Assembly (NCBI GenBank): GCA_029243485.1
Contig: JAQWRY010000064.1
Location: 62,001-126,000 of the forward strand
Origin: Candidatus Binatia bacterium
GTDB lineage: Bacteria > Desulfobacterota > Binatia > UBA12015
Direction of reading: 5' to 3'
DNA length: 64,000 nucleotides
How positions within the stretch are numbered: position 1 is the first letter of the stretch; every line of letters begins with the position of its first letter. The position numbers and the translations under genes are program-made. The notes beneath the pieces are model-generated. The model had not been told where the DNA came from. It searched no databases and worked only from the letters and a program-made list of their open reading frames with translations. Shown here piece after piece: positions 25,513 to 34,382 of this stretch.

Positions 25513-26828
25513 TGTCTCTTCGTAGTCGCATCGGGACCGAGCTTGCGGCCGGGCTGACCAGTCGCGGGCTGCGCGACTTCCGGCGGAGTGTCGCCGAGAC
25601 GCGTCGGCGGATCGGCGGCAAGACACATCAGGTTCACTACTTTCACCAGGTCGACGACCCTTACAGCCACCTGGCCGCGCAGCTTCTCGGGCCTCTCGTC
25701 GCGCGGTACGAGGTTGATCTCGTGCCGCACCTCGTGGGCGATGCCGACGCGGTCCCCGAGCCCGAGATGTTGGTGGCGTACGCGCGCAAGGATGCCGCCG
25801 ACATCGCTCCGGGGTACGGTATGGAGTTTCCGGGGGACGCGACGCCCCCCGAGGCGGATGTCGTTCGCACCGCTACACGACTTCTGGCCGACGTTTCGCC
25901 GGAGGTGTTCGTGGCGCGTGCAGCGTCTGTCGGCACGGCGCTGTGGTCGGGCGACCGGGGCGCTCTCGAGAAGCTTTCGCAGGAGATGCAGGCCGCGGAC
26001 GCGGACACGGCGCGCGCTGCGGTCACGGCCGGAACGGCGCTGCGAAAGCGTATGGGCCACTATTCCGGAGCGATGTTTGCGTACGGTGGGGAGTGGTACT
26101 GGGGAGCAGATCGTCTCGGTCATCTCGAAGAACGGCTTCGTCTGCTCGGCTTGGCGCGCGACGCTTCCGACGTGTCGGACCTCGTTCGTCGTCCCGGCCC
26201 GGGGTATCTCCCCGGCGCGGAGCCGGATGCGCCACCCGTGCTCGAGTACTTCCCCTCTCTACGCAGCCCATACACGTACATCTCCATGGAGCGGGTGTAC
26301 GACCTTCCTCGACGGTACGGCATCGAGCTGCGGCTGCGGCCGGTCCTTCCGATGGTCATGCGGGGCATGACCGTGCCGGTGCCCAAGCGGATGTACATCA
26401 CCCTGGACACCAAGCGAGAAGCCGAGGACGAGGGCGTGCCCTTTGGTCGGGTCTGCGACCCGGTCGGCGAGCCGGTGGAGCGAGGGTTCGCGCTGTACCC
26501 GCACGCGTGCCGCCTGGGTCGTGGCGGGGAGTACCTCCTGTCCTTTGCGCGCGGCGTCTTTGCCGAAGGGATCGATGCCGGGACGGAAGATGGCCTGCGT
26601 CGGATCGCCGAGCGCGCCGGGATCGACTGGGATGCGGCGCAAGAGGGCCGTTCCGACGAAAGTTGGAAGGAAGAGCTCGAGGAGAATCGTGCCGCGATGT
26701 TCGAGGCCGGCCTGTGGGGCGTCCCGAGCTTCCGGCTTCTGGCCGGCGGCGGGCACGCCGAGTTCGCCACGTGGGGGCAGGACCGGATCTGGCTCGTCGA
26801 GCGCGAGATCCAGCGTCGCCTCGCCTGA
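25512..26828 (+). CDS. Duplicated DsbA-family / 2-hydroxychromene-2-carboxylate isomerase-like protein
   Basis: A 438-residue protein built from two related thioredoxin-fold halves. Half one starts VHYFHQVDDPYSHLAAQLL (about residue 40) and ends with YGGEWYWGADRLGHLEERL; half two starts VLEYFPSLRSPYTYISMERV (about residue 245) and ends with FEAGLWGVPSFRLL and WGQDRIWLVE. The S/D-P-Y start and the W-G-x-P/D-R end are typical of HCCA isomerases and kappa-class GSTs, which use glutathione. A tandem fusion of this size is unusual. No signal peptide. GTG start overlaps the MBL gene stop. Confidence 0.82.
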   Translation: MSLRSRIGTELAAGLTSRGLRDFRRSVAETRRRIGGKTHQVHYFHQVDDPYSHLAAQLLGPLVARYEVDLVPHLVGDADAVPEPEMLVAYARKDAADIAPGYGMEFPGDATPPEADVVRTATRLLADVSPEVFVARAASVGTALWSGDRGALEKLSQEMQAADADTARAAVTAGTALRKRMGHYSGAMFAYGGEWYWGADRLGHLEERLRLLGLARDASDVSDLVRRPGPGYLPGAEPDAPPVLEYFPSLRSPYTYISMERVYDLPRRYGIELRLRPVLPMVMRGMTVPVPKRMYITLDTKREAEDEGVPFGRVCDPVGEPVERGFALYPHACRLGRGGEYLLSFARGVFAEGIDAGTEDGLRRIAERAGIDWDAAQEGRSDESWKEELEENRAAMFEAGLWGVPSFRLLAGGGHAEFATWGQDRIWLVEREIQRRLA

Positions 26829-26914
26829 AGACTCCTCCACGCGCGCTCTGTGTCGCAGGGGCCTCCGCTCGAACTTGAACGGCTCGCAGCCAAATAGCAT
26901 AAGAAATGCCAATA

Positions 26915-26940
26915 CTGAGACCCTCCAGTCCTGGGCTCAG
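26915..26940 (+). terminator. Hairpin in the spacer after the DsbA-like gene
   Basis: CTGAG-a-CCC (26915-26923) pairs with GGG-CTCAG (26933-26940), one bulged A, nine-base loop. It lies 87 bases past the stop at 26828 and about 180 bases ahead of the LLM gene at 27122. No T-run follows. The rest of the 293-base spacer shows no gene I can support. Confidence 0.35.
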
Positions 26941-27121
26941 TCAACGAGAAGAAGCCCCCCTGAGAGAAGTCGTCCTCGTATCGACGCCGTGCCCAGGAGG
27001 ATCGATGGCAAGCGACGAAACGCCCAGTATGTTGTGATCACGATGTGTGTCGGCGGCGGTATGGGCGCGGCCGGCCTCTTCAAAGTCGCTTGAGCGACCT
27101 CCACGACGAAGGAGACATTTC

Positions 27122-28147
27122 ATGAAGCTCGGACTCAACGCGGGCGGCTTTGGCCCGCAGATTCGCATCGACATCGAACGCATCCAGAAGGCTGAGAAGC
27201 TCGGCTACGACTCCGTCTGGTCGGCGGAGGCCTGGGGCAACGATGCGATAACGCCGCTCGCCTGGATCGCGGCACAGACCAAGACCATCAAGCTCGGTAC
27301 GGCCATCATGCAGATGCAGGCCCGCACGCCGGCGATGGCCGCGATGCAGGCGATGACGGTCGATCAGCTTTCGGGCGGTCGCATGCTCGTCGGGATCGGA
27401 CCTTCGGGCCCGCAGGTCATCGAGGGGTGGCACGGCCAGGCGTACGGCAAGCCGCTCAAGCGCACCCGTGAGTACATCACGATCATGCGCGAGATCTTCA
27501 AGCGCGAGAAGCCGGTCGAGTTCCAGGGTGAGTTCTACCAGATGCCGTACAACGGTCCGGGCTCGTCCGGTTTGGGGAAGCCCTTGAAGAGCATCCTGCA
27601 CGGTCGCGCCGACATTCCGATCTACACGGCGACGATCTCCCCGAAGGGCATCGAAACGGCGGCGCGCGTCGCCGACGGGTTCATCCCCATCTGGACCACG
27701 CCGTCGGGCCTCGGCACGTTCACCGAGAGCATTGAGGCGGGCTTCAAGAAGGCGGGCAACGGCAAGAGCTGGGACGACTTCGAGATCATGCCGACCGTCA
27801 CCGTCATCATCAACGATGACCTCGAGGCTGTGCGTTCGATGGTGAAGCCGCATCTCGCGCTTTACGTCGGCGGCATGGGTGCCCGGGACAAGAACTTCTA
27901 CAACGATCACGTCACGCGCCAGGGTTGGCCTGAGGACGCGAAGAAGATTCAGGACTTGTTCCTCGACGGGAAGAAGAAGGAGGCCGCCGCGGCGGTGCCG
28001 GATTCGCTCGTCGATGGTGTTGCGCTCATCGGTCCGAAAGAGCGTGTGCGCGACAAGGTCGCGGAGTGGCAGGAGAGCAAGGCCACCGCGCTGCTCGTCG
28101 GTGGCGATCCGAATTCGATCGAGACCCTCGCTGAAATGGTTCTGTAA
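27122..28147 (+). CDS. LLM-class F420-dependent oxidoreductase
   Basis: A 341-residue luciferase-like TIM-barrel enzyme close to the mycobacterial F420 LLM group. Motifs: KAEKLGYDSVWSAEAWGND near residues 20-38, TKTIKLGTAIMQMQARTPA near 60-78, QLSGGRMLVGIGPSGPQVIE near 86-105, and IPIYTATISPKGIETAARVA near 162-181, where F420-phosphate contacts are expected. AAGGAGA precedes the ATG. It stands alone between two spacers, with a hairpin at 28161-28193 after it. Substrate unknown. Confidence 0.92.
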   Translation: MKLGLNAGGFGPQIRIDIERIQKAEKLGYDSVWSAEAWGNDAITPLAWIAAQTKTIKLGTAIMQMQARTPAMAAMQAMTVDQLSGGRMLVGIGPSGPQVIEGWHGQAYGKPLKRTREYITIMREIFKREKPVEFQGEFYQMPYNGPGSSGLGKPLKSILHGRADIPIYTATISPKGIETAARVADGFIPIWTTPSGLGTFTESIEAGFKKAGNGKSWDDFEIMPTVTVIINDDLEAVRSMVKPHLALYVGGMGARDKNFYNDHVTRQGWPEDAKKIQDLFLDGKKKEAAAAVPDSLVDGVALIGPKERVRDKVAEWQESKATALLVGGDPNSIETLAEMVL

Positions 28148-28160
28148 TACTGGCCCTTCG

Positions 28161-28193
28161 GCCCACGCGTCGCCTTCCCCGCGGCGCGTGGGC
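28161..28193 (+). terminator. GC hairpin after the LLM oxidoreductase gene
   Basis: GCCCACGCG (28161-28169) pairs perfectly with CGCGTGGGC (28185-28193) around a 15-base loop, 13 bases past the stop at 28147. There is no T-tract, so termination efficiency is uncertain, but position and stem strength fit a transcript end. Confidence 0.55.
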
Positions 28194-28266
28194 TACAGCC
28201 TTCGCTCGGTCGCCCCGGAAAAAGGGAGTAGGCGGATGCCCCGGGGTGCGGTTTAATGTCGGGAGC

Positions 28267-29907
28267 ATGCGCTTCCCCCGGATTCTGACCCTCCTGACCG
28301 CCGTTGTCGTCCTCGTGGCGGTCCGTCCGGCAGCAGCCGCCTGGACCTTTACAGAGGTCGCGGCAAGTTCCGGGTTCGTCTACCAGCACGGCTTCACCGG
28401 CATTCCCATCGACATCGCGCAGGCGCAGACCTGGACGATTTCGGGCGGTGCGGCGGCCGCGGACTACGACCGCGATGGAGACATCGACGTGTACGCCGTT
28501 CGTGGGGACGTGGGTGCGAACCTGCTCTTCCAAAACGACGGCAATGGCAACTTCACCGAGGTGGGAGCTGCGGCCGGCGTCTCGGGGGCGCCTGTGGCCG
28601 GCTCTGGTCCCGTGTTCGCCGACATCGACGGCGACGGCTGGCCGGATCTTCTGGTCGGGGGCGTCGACGGCTCCGCGTCGGTGATCTACCGCAACAACGG
28701 AAACGGCACGTTCCAGAACGTGACCGGCACCGCCGGCTTCACGCCCTTCGGCGCCGTATTCTCGATGTCGCTCGGTGACTTCGACCATGACGGCGACCTC
28801 GACATCGCCGCGGTCCATTGGCTTTTCGATCTCCGCGTCACGCTTTGGCAGAACGATGGCGCCGGCGTCTTCACCGACATCACGGCGTCGTCGGGGCTTC
28901 AGGTCGGCCAGATCTATGGCTTCTCTCCGACGTTCTCCGACATCGACGGGGACGGTTGGGTGGATCTTCTCGTCGGTGCGGACTTCGGCACCAGTCGCGT
29001 GTTCCGCAACCTGACGAACGGGACCTTCACGGAGACCACGACGGCCATGATCGACGACGAGAACGGAATGGGCGCGGCCGCGTTCGACTACGACAACGAC
29101 GGTGACGTTGATTGGCTCGTGACGAGCATCTGGGATCCGAACCAGACTTCCGAGGGGAATTGGGGCATCAGCGGGAACCGCCTGTACCGGAATCTCGGCA
29201 ACGGCGTTTTCGAAGACAGGACCACCGCGGCCGGTGTGCGCGAGGGCTACTGGGGTTGGGGCGCCTGCGCGCAGGACCTCGACCAGGACGGCCACATGGA
29301 CGTGTTTCACACCAATGGCTTCGGTGAGGGAGCGGCGGGCGAGTTCGTCGCGGATCCGTCCCGGCTCTTTCACGCGCAGGGGAACGGCACGTTCTCCGAG
29401 ACCTCGGCCGCGCTCGGCATCGTCGACACCGGCCAGGGGCGCGGCGTACTCTGCTTCGACCACGACGGCGACGGTGATCTCGACGTGTTCGTGGCGAACA
29501 ACGGGGGCGCACCGACGCTCTATCGCAACGACGACCCGACCGGGAATTACCTGCGGGTGCGGCTCACGAGCGCTTCGGGGAATACGGAGGGCATCGGTGC
29601 GGTCGTGCGGGCGACCATCGGCGCCGTAACGCAGATGCGGGAGATCCACGCCGGGACGAACTTCGCCTCGGCGTCCCCTGCAATTGCCCACTTCGGTACG
29701 GGTGCTGCCACGACGGTCGATGCGATCCAGGTCGAGTGGCCCGACGGTCAGATCACGACGCAGATGTCGGTCGCGGTTGGACAGGAGATCGTGATTTTGA
29801 AGGAGACGCCGGCGGCCGTTCCGGGGCCGGGGCCATGGCTTCTGATCCTCCTGTTCGCGTCGATGGGCGCCGGTTGGATCGCGTGGGCGCGCGCCGCGAG
29901 GAATTGA
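28267..29907 (+). CDS. Exported FG-GAP/VCBS repeat protein with ASPIC/UnbV domain and C-terminal anchor
   Basis: A 546-residue surface protein. The signal peptide spans residues 1-24 (ILTLLTAVVVLVAVRPAAAA). Seven Ca-binding-type loops of the form D-x-D-x-D-G-x-x-D follow (YDRDGDIDVYAV, IDGDGWPDLLVGG, FDHDGDLDIAAV, IDGDGWVDLLVGA, YDNDGDVDWLV, LDQDGHMDVFHT, HDGDGDLDVFVAN), as in beta-propellers. Residues about 435-505 match the ASPIC/UnbV (CRTAC1-like) domain. The C-terminus VPGPGPWLLILLFAS plus a hydrophobic stretch and RAARN resembles PEP-CTERM or IPTL-CTERM sorting signals. The GTG upstream at 28246 is a poorer start than this ATG. Confidence 0.88.
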   Translation: MRFPRILTLLTAVVVLVAVRPAAAAWTFTEVAASSGFVYQHGFTGIPIDIAQAQTWTISGGAAAADYDRDGDIDVYAVRGDVGANLLFQNDGNGNFTEVGAAAGVSGAPVAGSGPVFADIDGDGWPDLLVGGVDGSASVIYRNNGNGTFQNVTGTAGFTPFGAVFSMSLGDFDHDGDLDIAAVHWLFDLRVTLWQNDGAGVFTDITASSGLQVGQIYGFSPTFSDIDGDGWVDLLVGADFGTSRVFRNLTNGTFTETTTAMIDDENGMGAAAFDYDNDGDVDWLVTSIWDPNQTSEGNWGISGNRLYRNLGNGVFEDRTTAAGVREGYWGWGACAQDLDQDGHMDVFHTNGFGEGAAGEFVADPSRLFHAQGNGTFSETSAALGIVDTGQGRGVLCFDHDGDGDLDVFVANNGGAPTLYRNDDPTGNYLRVRLTSASGNTEGIGAVVRATIGAVTQMREIHAGTNFASASPAIAHFGTGAATTVDAIQVEWPDGQITTQMSVAVGQEIVILKETPAAVPGPGPWLLILLFASMGAGWIAWARAARN

Positions 29908-29940
29908 CACAAAACCTGCCATTATGTCAGGTTCCGGTCC

Positions 29941-30921
29941 GTGGCCAACGAATACGTGATCTATGGACCGTCGATCAGCCTCTTTACGCGGAAGCTCCAG
30001 GCGGCGTTTCGATTCTACGGTGTCCCCTTCCGCACTGAGATGCCGGACCAGGACATCGGAGGTCGGGCGGCGACGCACCAGGTCCCGGTTCTGCTGACTC
30101 CGGAGAACTGGGCGATCGCCGATACGACGCCGATTCTCGGCACGCTCGATGCGCGCTTTCCGGCGCGTCGCTTGTTCCCCGCAGGGCCTGCAGGCGTCCT
30201 CACGCACATCGTAGAGGAGGTCCTCGACGAGTGGTTCGCGCGAACGATGGTGCACTACCGTTGGCACTACGAGGTGAACACGGTGCACACGGTGAGCGAG
30301 CTCCTTGGTAAGGAGGTCACGGTCGAAGAGGCGCGCGCGTTTCCCCTTGCTCAGTGGGGCCCGCGCGCGTGCCGAGCCACCGGCACGGAAAGCGAGCACC
30401 AACAGAAGGCGGCCGAGACGGAGTACCTCGCGATGCTCTCGGCGCTTGAAGAGCAGCTCGGGTCGACGCGTTACGCCCTCGGCGATCGTCCGACCGCCGC
30501 CGACGCGATTCTTCTGGGCGGCCTGCGCGCGCATACCAACAATGACCCGATCCCCGACCTGAGCGCGTTTCCCCGCATCCTCGCGTGGGACACTGAGGGG
30601 GCCCATCGATGGGACGGCACGGGTTCGATTGCTCCTCCGCCCGAAGTGACGCCGTTTGCCGAGCACATCCTGCGGATCGCGCGTGATCAATACGCCCCGT
30701 TCGTGCTGGGAACCCGGGCGGCCCTGGCGGAGGGACGCAAGGCCTTCACGGTCGACACCTACGGAGAAGAGGTGAGCTACCTCGCGCGTCCGTACCCGGA
30801 GCAATCCCGTCAGTACGTGATAGAACGCATTCGTACGCAGCTCGACGACTCGCAGCGCAAGGACGTCCTCGCTTGGATTGACTCCTGTGGACTCGCCGAC
30901 TGCTTCCGACCGGAGGACTGA
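29941..30921 (+). CDS. Glutathione S-transferase-family protein
   Basis: A 326-residue protein, longer than a standard GST (about 200-230). The N-terminal thioredoxin-like half has YGPSISLFTRKLQAAFRFYG (residues 8-27), the cis-Pro loop THQVPVLLTP near 43-52, and ADTTPILGTLDARFP near 59-73. The C-terminal helical half includes YALGDRPTAADAILLGGLRA near 178-197. An extra 80 or so C-terminal residues have no assignment. GTG start; SD is weak. It is followed three bases later by a second GST on the same strand. Confidence 0.8.
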   Translation: MANEYVIYGPSISLFTRKLQAAFRFYGVPFRTEMPDQDIGGRAATHQVPVLLTPENWAIADTTPILGTLDARFPARRLFPAGPAGVLTHIVEEVLDEWFARTMVHYRWHYEVNTVHTVSELLGKEVTVEEARAFPLAQWGPRACRATGTESEHQQKAAETEYLAMLSALEEQLGSTRYALGDRPTAADAILLGGLRAHTNNDPIPDLSAFPRILAWDTEGAHRWDGTGSIAPPPEVTPFAEHILRIARDQYAPFVLGTRAALAEGRKAFTVDTYGEEVSYLARPYPEQSRQYVIERIRTQLDDSQRKDVLAWIDSCGLADCFRPED

Positions 30922-30924
30922 AGG

Positions 30925-31608
30925 ATGATCGATCTCTACACCTCGCCCACGCCGAACGGATGGAAAGCCTCCTGTACTCTCGAAGAGCTCGAGCTTCCCT
31001 ACGAGGTGCATCCGATCGATCTGAGCAAGAACGTCCAGAAGGAAGACTGGTTCCTTGCGATCAGCCCGAACGGCCGCATCCCAGCGATCGTCGATCGCGA
31101 TGCGGACGACTTCGCGGTCTTCGAGTCCGGTGCGCTCATGATCTACCTCGCGGAGAAGGCCGGTAAGCTCCTGCCGACCGATCCCAAGGGGCGCTCCAAG
31201 GTCATCCAGTGGGTGATGTTCCAGATCGGTGGCGTCGGCCCGATGATGGGCCAGGCGAATGTCTTCTTCCGGTACTTCCCCGAGAAGCTTCAGCCCGCGA
31301 TCGATCGCTACCAGAATGAATGCCGCCGCCTCTTCGAGGTCGTCGACACCCACCTCGCCGACCACGAGTGGCTCGCCGACGACTTCTCGATCGCCGACAT
31401 TGCCAATTGGTGCTGGATGCGAACCTACAAGTGGTCCGGCGTCTCCCGCGACGGCCTCCCCCATCTCAAGCGCTGGATGGACACCCTGAAGGAGCGCCCG
31501 GCCCTCCGCCGCGGAATCGACATCCCCGTTCAGGTCCCCAGCATGGCCAAGGACCAAAAAGCCCAGGCCGCCTTCGCCAAGAACGCCCAAAAAATCCTCC
31601 AACGCTGA
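30925..31608 (+). CDS. Glutathione S-transferase (YghU/YfcG-like)
   Basis: A 227-residue two-domain [23 protein letters not shown] (residues 2-21) with the Asn of the TPNG(W/H)K motif marks the Nu-class/YfcG group of disulfide-bond reductases; SPNGRIPAI holds the cis-Pro, and [16 protein letters not shown] the Glu-Ser glutathione-binding pair. The helical domain has [17 protein letters not shown]. Adjacent to another GST gene three bases upstream, so the two are likely co-expressed. Confidence 0.92.
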   Translation: MIDLYTSPTPNGWKASCTLEELELPYEVHPIDLSKNVQKEDWFLAISPNGRIPAIVDRDADDFAVFESGALMIYLAEKAGKLLPTDPKGRSKVIQWVMFQIGGVGPMMGQANVFFRYFPEKLQPAIDRYQNECRRLFEVVDTHLADHEWLADDFSIADIANWCWMRTYKWSGVSRDGLPHLKRWMDTLKERPALRRGIDIPVQVPSMAKDQKAQAAFAKNAQKILQR

Positions 31609-31668
31609 GGTAGGGACGTTGGTTAGTCTCGGCTTTTTCGTTTAGTCCCCATCGATCTCTTGCACAAA

Positions 31669-31688
31669 CAAACCGGCTTGCCGGTTTG
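31669..31688. promoter_or_regulatory. Palindromic operator candidate for the downstream TetR
   Basis: A perfect 9-base inverted repeat, CAAACCGGC-TT-GCCGGTTTG, ends 24 bases before the tetR ATG at 31713. Size, symmetry and position are those of a TetR-family autoregulatory site. The transcript start may be close to the ATG: a TTGCCG (31679-31684) and a TAGCCT (31701-31706), 16 bases apart, could serve as -35/-10 elements overlapping the operator. The stretch 31609-31712 holds no gene. Confidence 0.7.
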
Positions 31689-31712
31689 TGTGAGATCGGG
31701 TAGCCTCAGCTC

Positions 31713-32372
31713 ATGGTCGAGGCAGCGGCAAGCACCCCGAAGCGGGTCCGGCGGAATCAGACGCAGAGGCGGACGGAGACGAATGCGCGGCTTCTCGACG
31801 CGACGCTCGAGTGCCTGATCGAGCGCGGCTACTCCGGAACGACCACCACCGAAATCGAGGGCCGTGCGGGCGTATCGCGCGGCGCACGGCTGCACTACTA
31901 CCCGACGAAGGCGCGGCTCTTGAGCGCTGCGGTCGCGCATCTCTATGGGCGGATTGCCGCTCGATACGCGGAAGCAATCGAGCACGTCGATCCCGACGGC
32001 GATCGATTCCACGAGGGCTACCGCCTTCTGTGGGACACCTACAAGGACCCGGCGTTCGCCGCGGTTCTGGAGCTTCTTCTCGCGGCGCGTACCGACCCCG
32101 AGCTTCGTGCCGCGCTGCAGGAGACCTCGGGCGGATATCAGAAGGACGTCCGCAAGAGAGCGAATACGTACTTCCCCGACCTCGCACATCACGATGCCGA
32201 CGGCCTGCTCGAGTCGCTGCAGGCGATGATGACGGGGCTCGCGTTGCAGAGGTTGGTCTTTGGCGACGACGGACGTCGCCCGCTAGCGCTCGATGTCGTC
32301 GAGCGAATGGTGAACGAAACCTTCGCGCCGAAGGCGACCGCCGCGGTGACACGCAAGAAGGCGAAAGGATGA
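31713..32372 (+). CDS. TetR-family transcriptional regulator
   Basis: A 219-residue regulator. The helix-turn-helix is in residues about 20-68: RRTETNARLLDATLECLIER, then TTTTEIEGRAGVSRGARLHYY. The C-terminal ligand domain runs from about 75 with FAAVLELLLAARTDPELRAAL near 110-130. It overlaps the PhyH gene by ATGA and so probably controls itself plus the run PhyH, DUF2855 and the acyl-CoA dehydrogenase pair through the palindrome at 31669-31688. Ligand is likely an acyl-CoA or hydrophobic acid. Confidence 0.92.
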   Translation: MVEAAASTPKRVRRNQTQRRTETNARLLDATLECLIERGYSGTTTTEIEGRAGVSRGARLHYYPTKARLLSAAVAHLYGRIAARYAEAIEHVDPDGDRFHEGYRLLWDTYKDPAFAAVLELLLAARTDPELRAALQETSGGYQKDVRKRANTYFPDLAHHDADGLLESLQAMMTGLALQRLVFGDDGRRPLALDVVERMVNETFAPKATAAVTRKKAKG

Positions 32373-33256
32373 ATGCGATGGGTGAAAATCAGATCACCGA
32401 TGAAATGGTGGAGTCGTACAAGCGCGATGGCTACGTCGTCGCACGCAACTTGATCCCGCAGTCCGATCTGGACCGCCTGACCGAACGCTTGGAGGCCATC
32501 GTGACCGGCACCGTGCCGAGTGCCGACGGGATGGTTGTGATGAAGGACGTCATGGTCGCAAAGGGCGCCGTGATTCCGGGGGGCGACATGGAAGCCGTCG
32601 CAAAGATCCAGTTCTACGAGAACGACCCCGTCCTCGACTCCTATACGACCCACGACCAGATCCTCGATTGTATCGAGCGCTTCGTCGGCCACGACGTGCA
32701 GGCGATCCACACGATGCTGATCAACAAGCCCCCCAACGTGCAGGGGCATCACCCGCTGCATCAGGACCTGCTGTACTTTCCGTTCCGCCCGGCCGAGAAG
32801 CTCGTCGCAAGCTGGACTGCGCTCGAGAAGGTGACGCGTGAGAATGGATGCCTGGTCGTCGTACCCGGCAGCCACAAGGGCGAGCTCCTGCCGCACGGCA
32901 ATCCGCCCGATCTCGAATGGTTGAACGGCGGCTACTGGGGCGTGCTCGACATCGGTGATCAGAAGGAAAAGCGTGTCCATCTGGAAATGGAGCCCGGGGA
33001 TACGGTCTTTTTCCACCCGATTCTCCTCCACGGTTCCGGCCGGAACCGCACTCAGGGCTTCCGCCGTGCCATCTCGGCGCACTACGCCGCGGTCGACCTC
33101 GACTGGGTGTGGAAGACCGGTGAGATCTTCGGTGGCCGCAAGTTCCGGATCGTCCGAGGTGATCGGGCCGGTACGTTGTGGGCCGGAGAGCAGGGCGGGG
33201 GCGACATCGATCCGCTGGAGTTCCTCGACATCGGCCTCCCGAACGCGGGCCCGTAG
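32369..33256 (+). CDS. Phytanoyl-CoA dioxygenase (PhyH) family protein
   Basis: A 295-residue Fe(II)/2-oxoglutarate dioxygenase. The iron triad is HPLHQD (H-x-D near residues 130-132) and the distal His in FFHPILLHGSGRNRT near 215-222, with the 2-oxoglutarate Arg in the following R-x-T/FRRA segment. VASWTALEKVTRENGCLVVV matches the jelly-roll core. Predicted alpha-hydroxylation of a branched acyl-CoA or of a small lipid. Overlaps the tetR stop by four bases, and leads into acyl-CoA dehydrogenases, consistent with branched-chain or isoprenoid acid oxidation. Confidence 0.92.
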   Translation: MNAMGENQITDEMVESYKRDGYVVARNLIPQSDLDRLTERLEAIVTGTVPSADGMVVMKDVMVAKGAVIPGGDMEAVAKIQFYENDPVLDSYTTHDQILDCIERFVGHDVQAIHTMLINKPPNVQGHHPLHQDLLYFPFRPAEKLVASWTALEKVTRENGCLVVVPGSHKGELLPHGNPPDLEWLNGGYWGVLDIGDQKEKRVHLEMEPGDTVFFHPILLHGSGRNRTQGFRRAISAHYAAVDLDWVWKTGEIFGGRKFRIVRGDRAGTLWAGEQGGGDIDPLEFLDIGLPNAGP

Positions 33257-33310
33257 CCGGCGCGGGCACCCGATTGGCACATCGGACCGTTCCCGTGGCA
33301 TGGGTGCCGT

Positions 33311-34378
33311 ATGGATTTCATCGTAAACCGACAGAACCTGCGCGAGGGAAAATTCGAAACGAAGGCGGCCCCAGAGCTGGTGGACGGCCAGGCGCGTCTT
33401 CGGATCAAGAAGTTCGCCTTCACCGCGAACAACGTCACCTACGGCGCCGTCGGTGAGATGATCGGCTACTGGAACTTCTTCCCGGCCGAAAAGGGCTGGG
33501 GGCGAATCCCCGTTTGGGGCATCGCTGCCGTCGACGAGTCGCGCAACCCCGATCTTCCCGAAGGCGAGCGGTTGTACGGCTACCTCCCGATGTCGACCGA
33601 GCTCGTGATCGAGCCGGGTGGCGTAACCGGTCACGGCCTCTTCGATGCTTCGGCGCACCGTGCGGAGTTGCCCGTCGTCTACAACCAGTACACGCGCCTC
33701 GCTGCGGAGACCGGTTACGACCGGGCGCAAGACGATCGCCGCATGCTCCTACACCCGCTCTTCCTGACCTCGTTCTTGATCGACGATTTCCTCGACGACA
33801 ACGACCTCTTCGGCGCGAAGACCGTGGTGGTGCTCAGCGCTTCGAGCAAGACGGCATTCTCTCTTGCGTTTCTTCTCAGCCAGAATCGTGACTGCAACGT
33901 CATCGGTCTCACGTCTGCGGGCAACGTGGACTTCGTCGAGGGCCTCGGCTGCTACGATCAGGTCGTCTCGTACGCCGACATCGGTAGCCTGCCGGCGTCC
34001 GACCCCACGGTGATCGTGGACATGGCGGGCAACGCCACGGTCCTTCGGGCCGCACACGAACATCTGGGTGACGCCGTGAAGTACAGCTGCCAGGTCGGCA
34101 TGACGCACTGGGAAGAGGGCGGAGGCGGGGGCGACCTCCCCGGCGTGAAGCCGCAGTTCTTCTTCGCACCGTCCCAGGTCGACAAGCGCCGCGAGGACTG
34201 GGGCGCCGCGGGCTTCCAGAAGCGGAGTGCGGATGCCTGGCAGGGCTTCCTCGGTGCGACGGGTGGGTGGCTCGACATGGTCCATGGTCGCGGGTCTGAA
34301 GCGGTCGAGCGCGTCTATCTCGATACCGTCGAAGGTCGCATTTCGCCCAAGCAGGGCCACATTCTCTCGCTCGAGTAG
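33311..34378 (+). CDS. DUF2855 family protein (MDR-like)
   Basis: A 355-residue protein of the DUF2855 type, distantly related to medium-chain dehydrogenases. Recognisable pieces are VNRQNLREGKFE at the start, KKFAFTANNVTYGAVGEMIG near 33-53, FLIDDFLDDNDLFGAKTVVV near 153-172 and LSASSKTAFSLAFLL, which replaces the dinucleotide-binding loop of classical MDRs. Function unknown, though members often co-occur with short-chain or acyl-CoA oxidation genes as here. No SD is convincing; the ATG is set by the conserved start. Confidence 0.88.
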   Translation: MDFIVNRQNLREGKFETKAAPELVDGQARLRIKKFAFTANNVTYGAVGEMIGYWNFFPAEKGWGRIPVWGIAAVDESRNPDLPEGERLYGYLPMSTELVIEPGGVTGHGLFDASAHRAELPVVYNQYTRLAAETGYDRAQDDRRMLLHPLFLTSFLIDDFLDDNDLFGAKTVVVLSASSKTAFSLAFLLSQNRDCNVIGLTSAGNVDFVEGLGCYDQVVSYADIGSLPASDPTVIVDMAGNATVLRAAHEHLGDAVKYSCQVGMTHWEEGGGGGDLPGVKPQFFFAPSQVDKRREDWGAAGFQKRSADAWQGFLGATGGWLDMVHGRGSEAVERVYLDTVEGRISPKQGHILSLE

Positions 34379-34382
34379 TCCG

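Noticed and set aside
26829..27121. TPP riboswitch suggested by CTGAGACCC at 26915
   Set aside because: The rest of the thi-box is absent; the CTGAG is one arm of a simple hairpin.
27949..31602. 1217-codon open frame on the minus strand
   Set aside because: It lies antisense to four well-supported plus-strand genes (LLM oxidoreductase, FG-GAP protein, two GSTs). Long antisense frames are expected in GC-rich coding DNA; its translation is Arg/Asp/Val-rich without domains.
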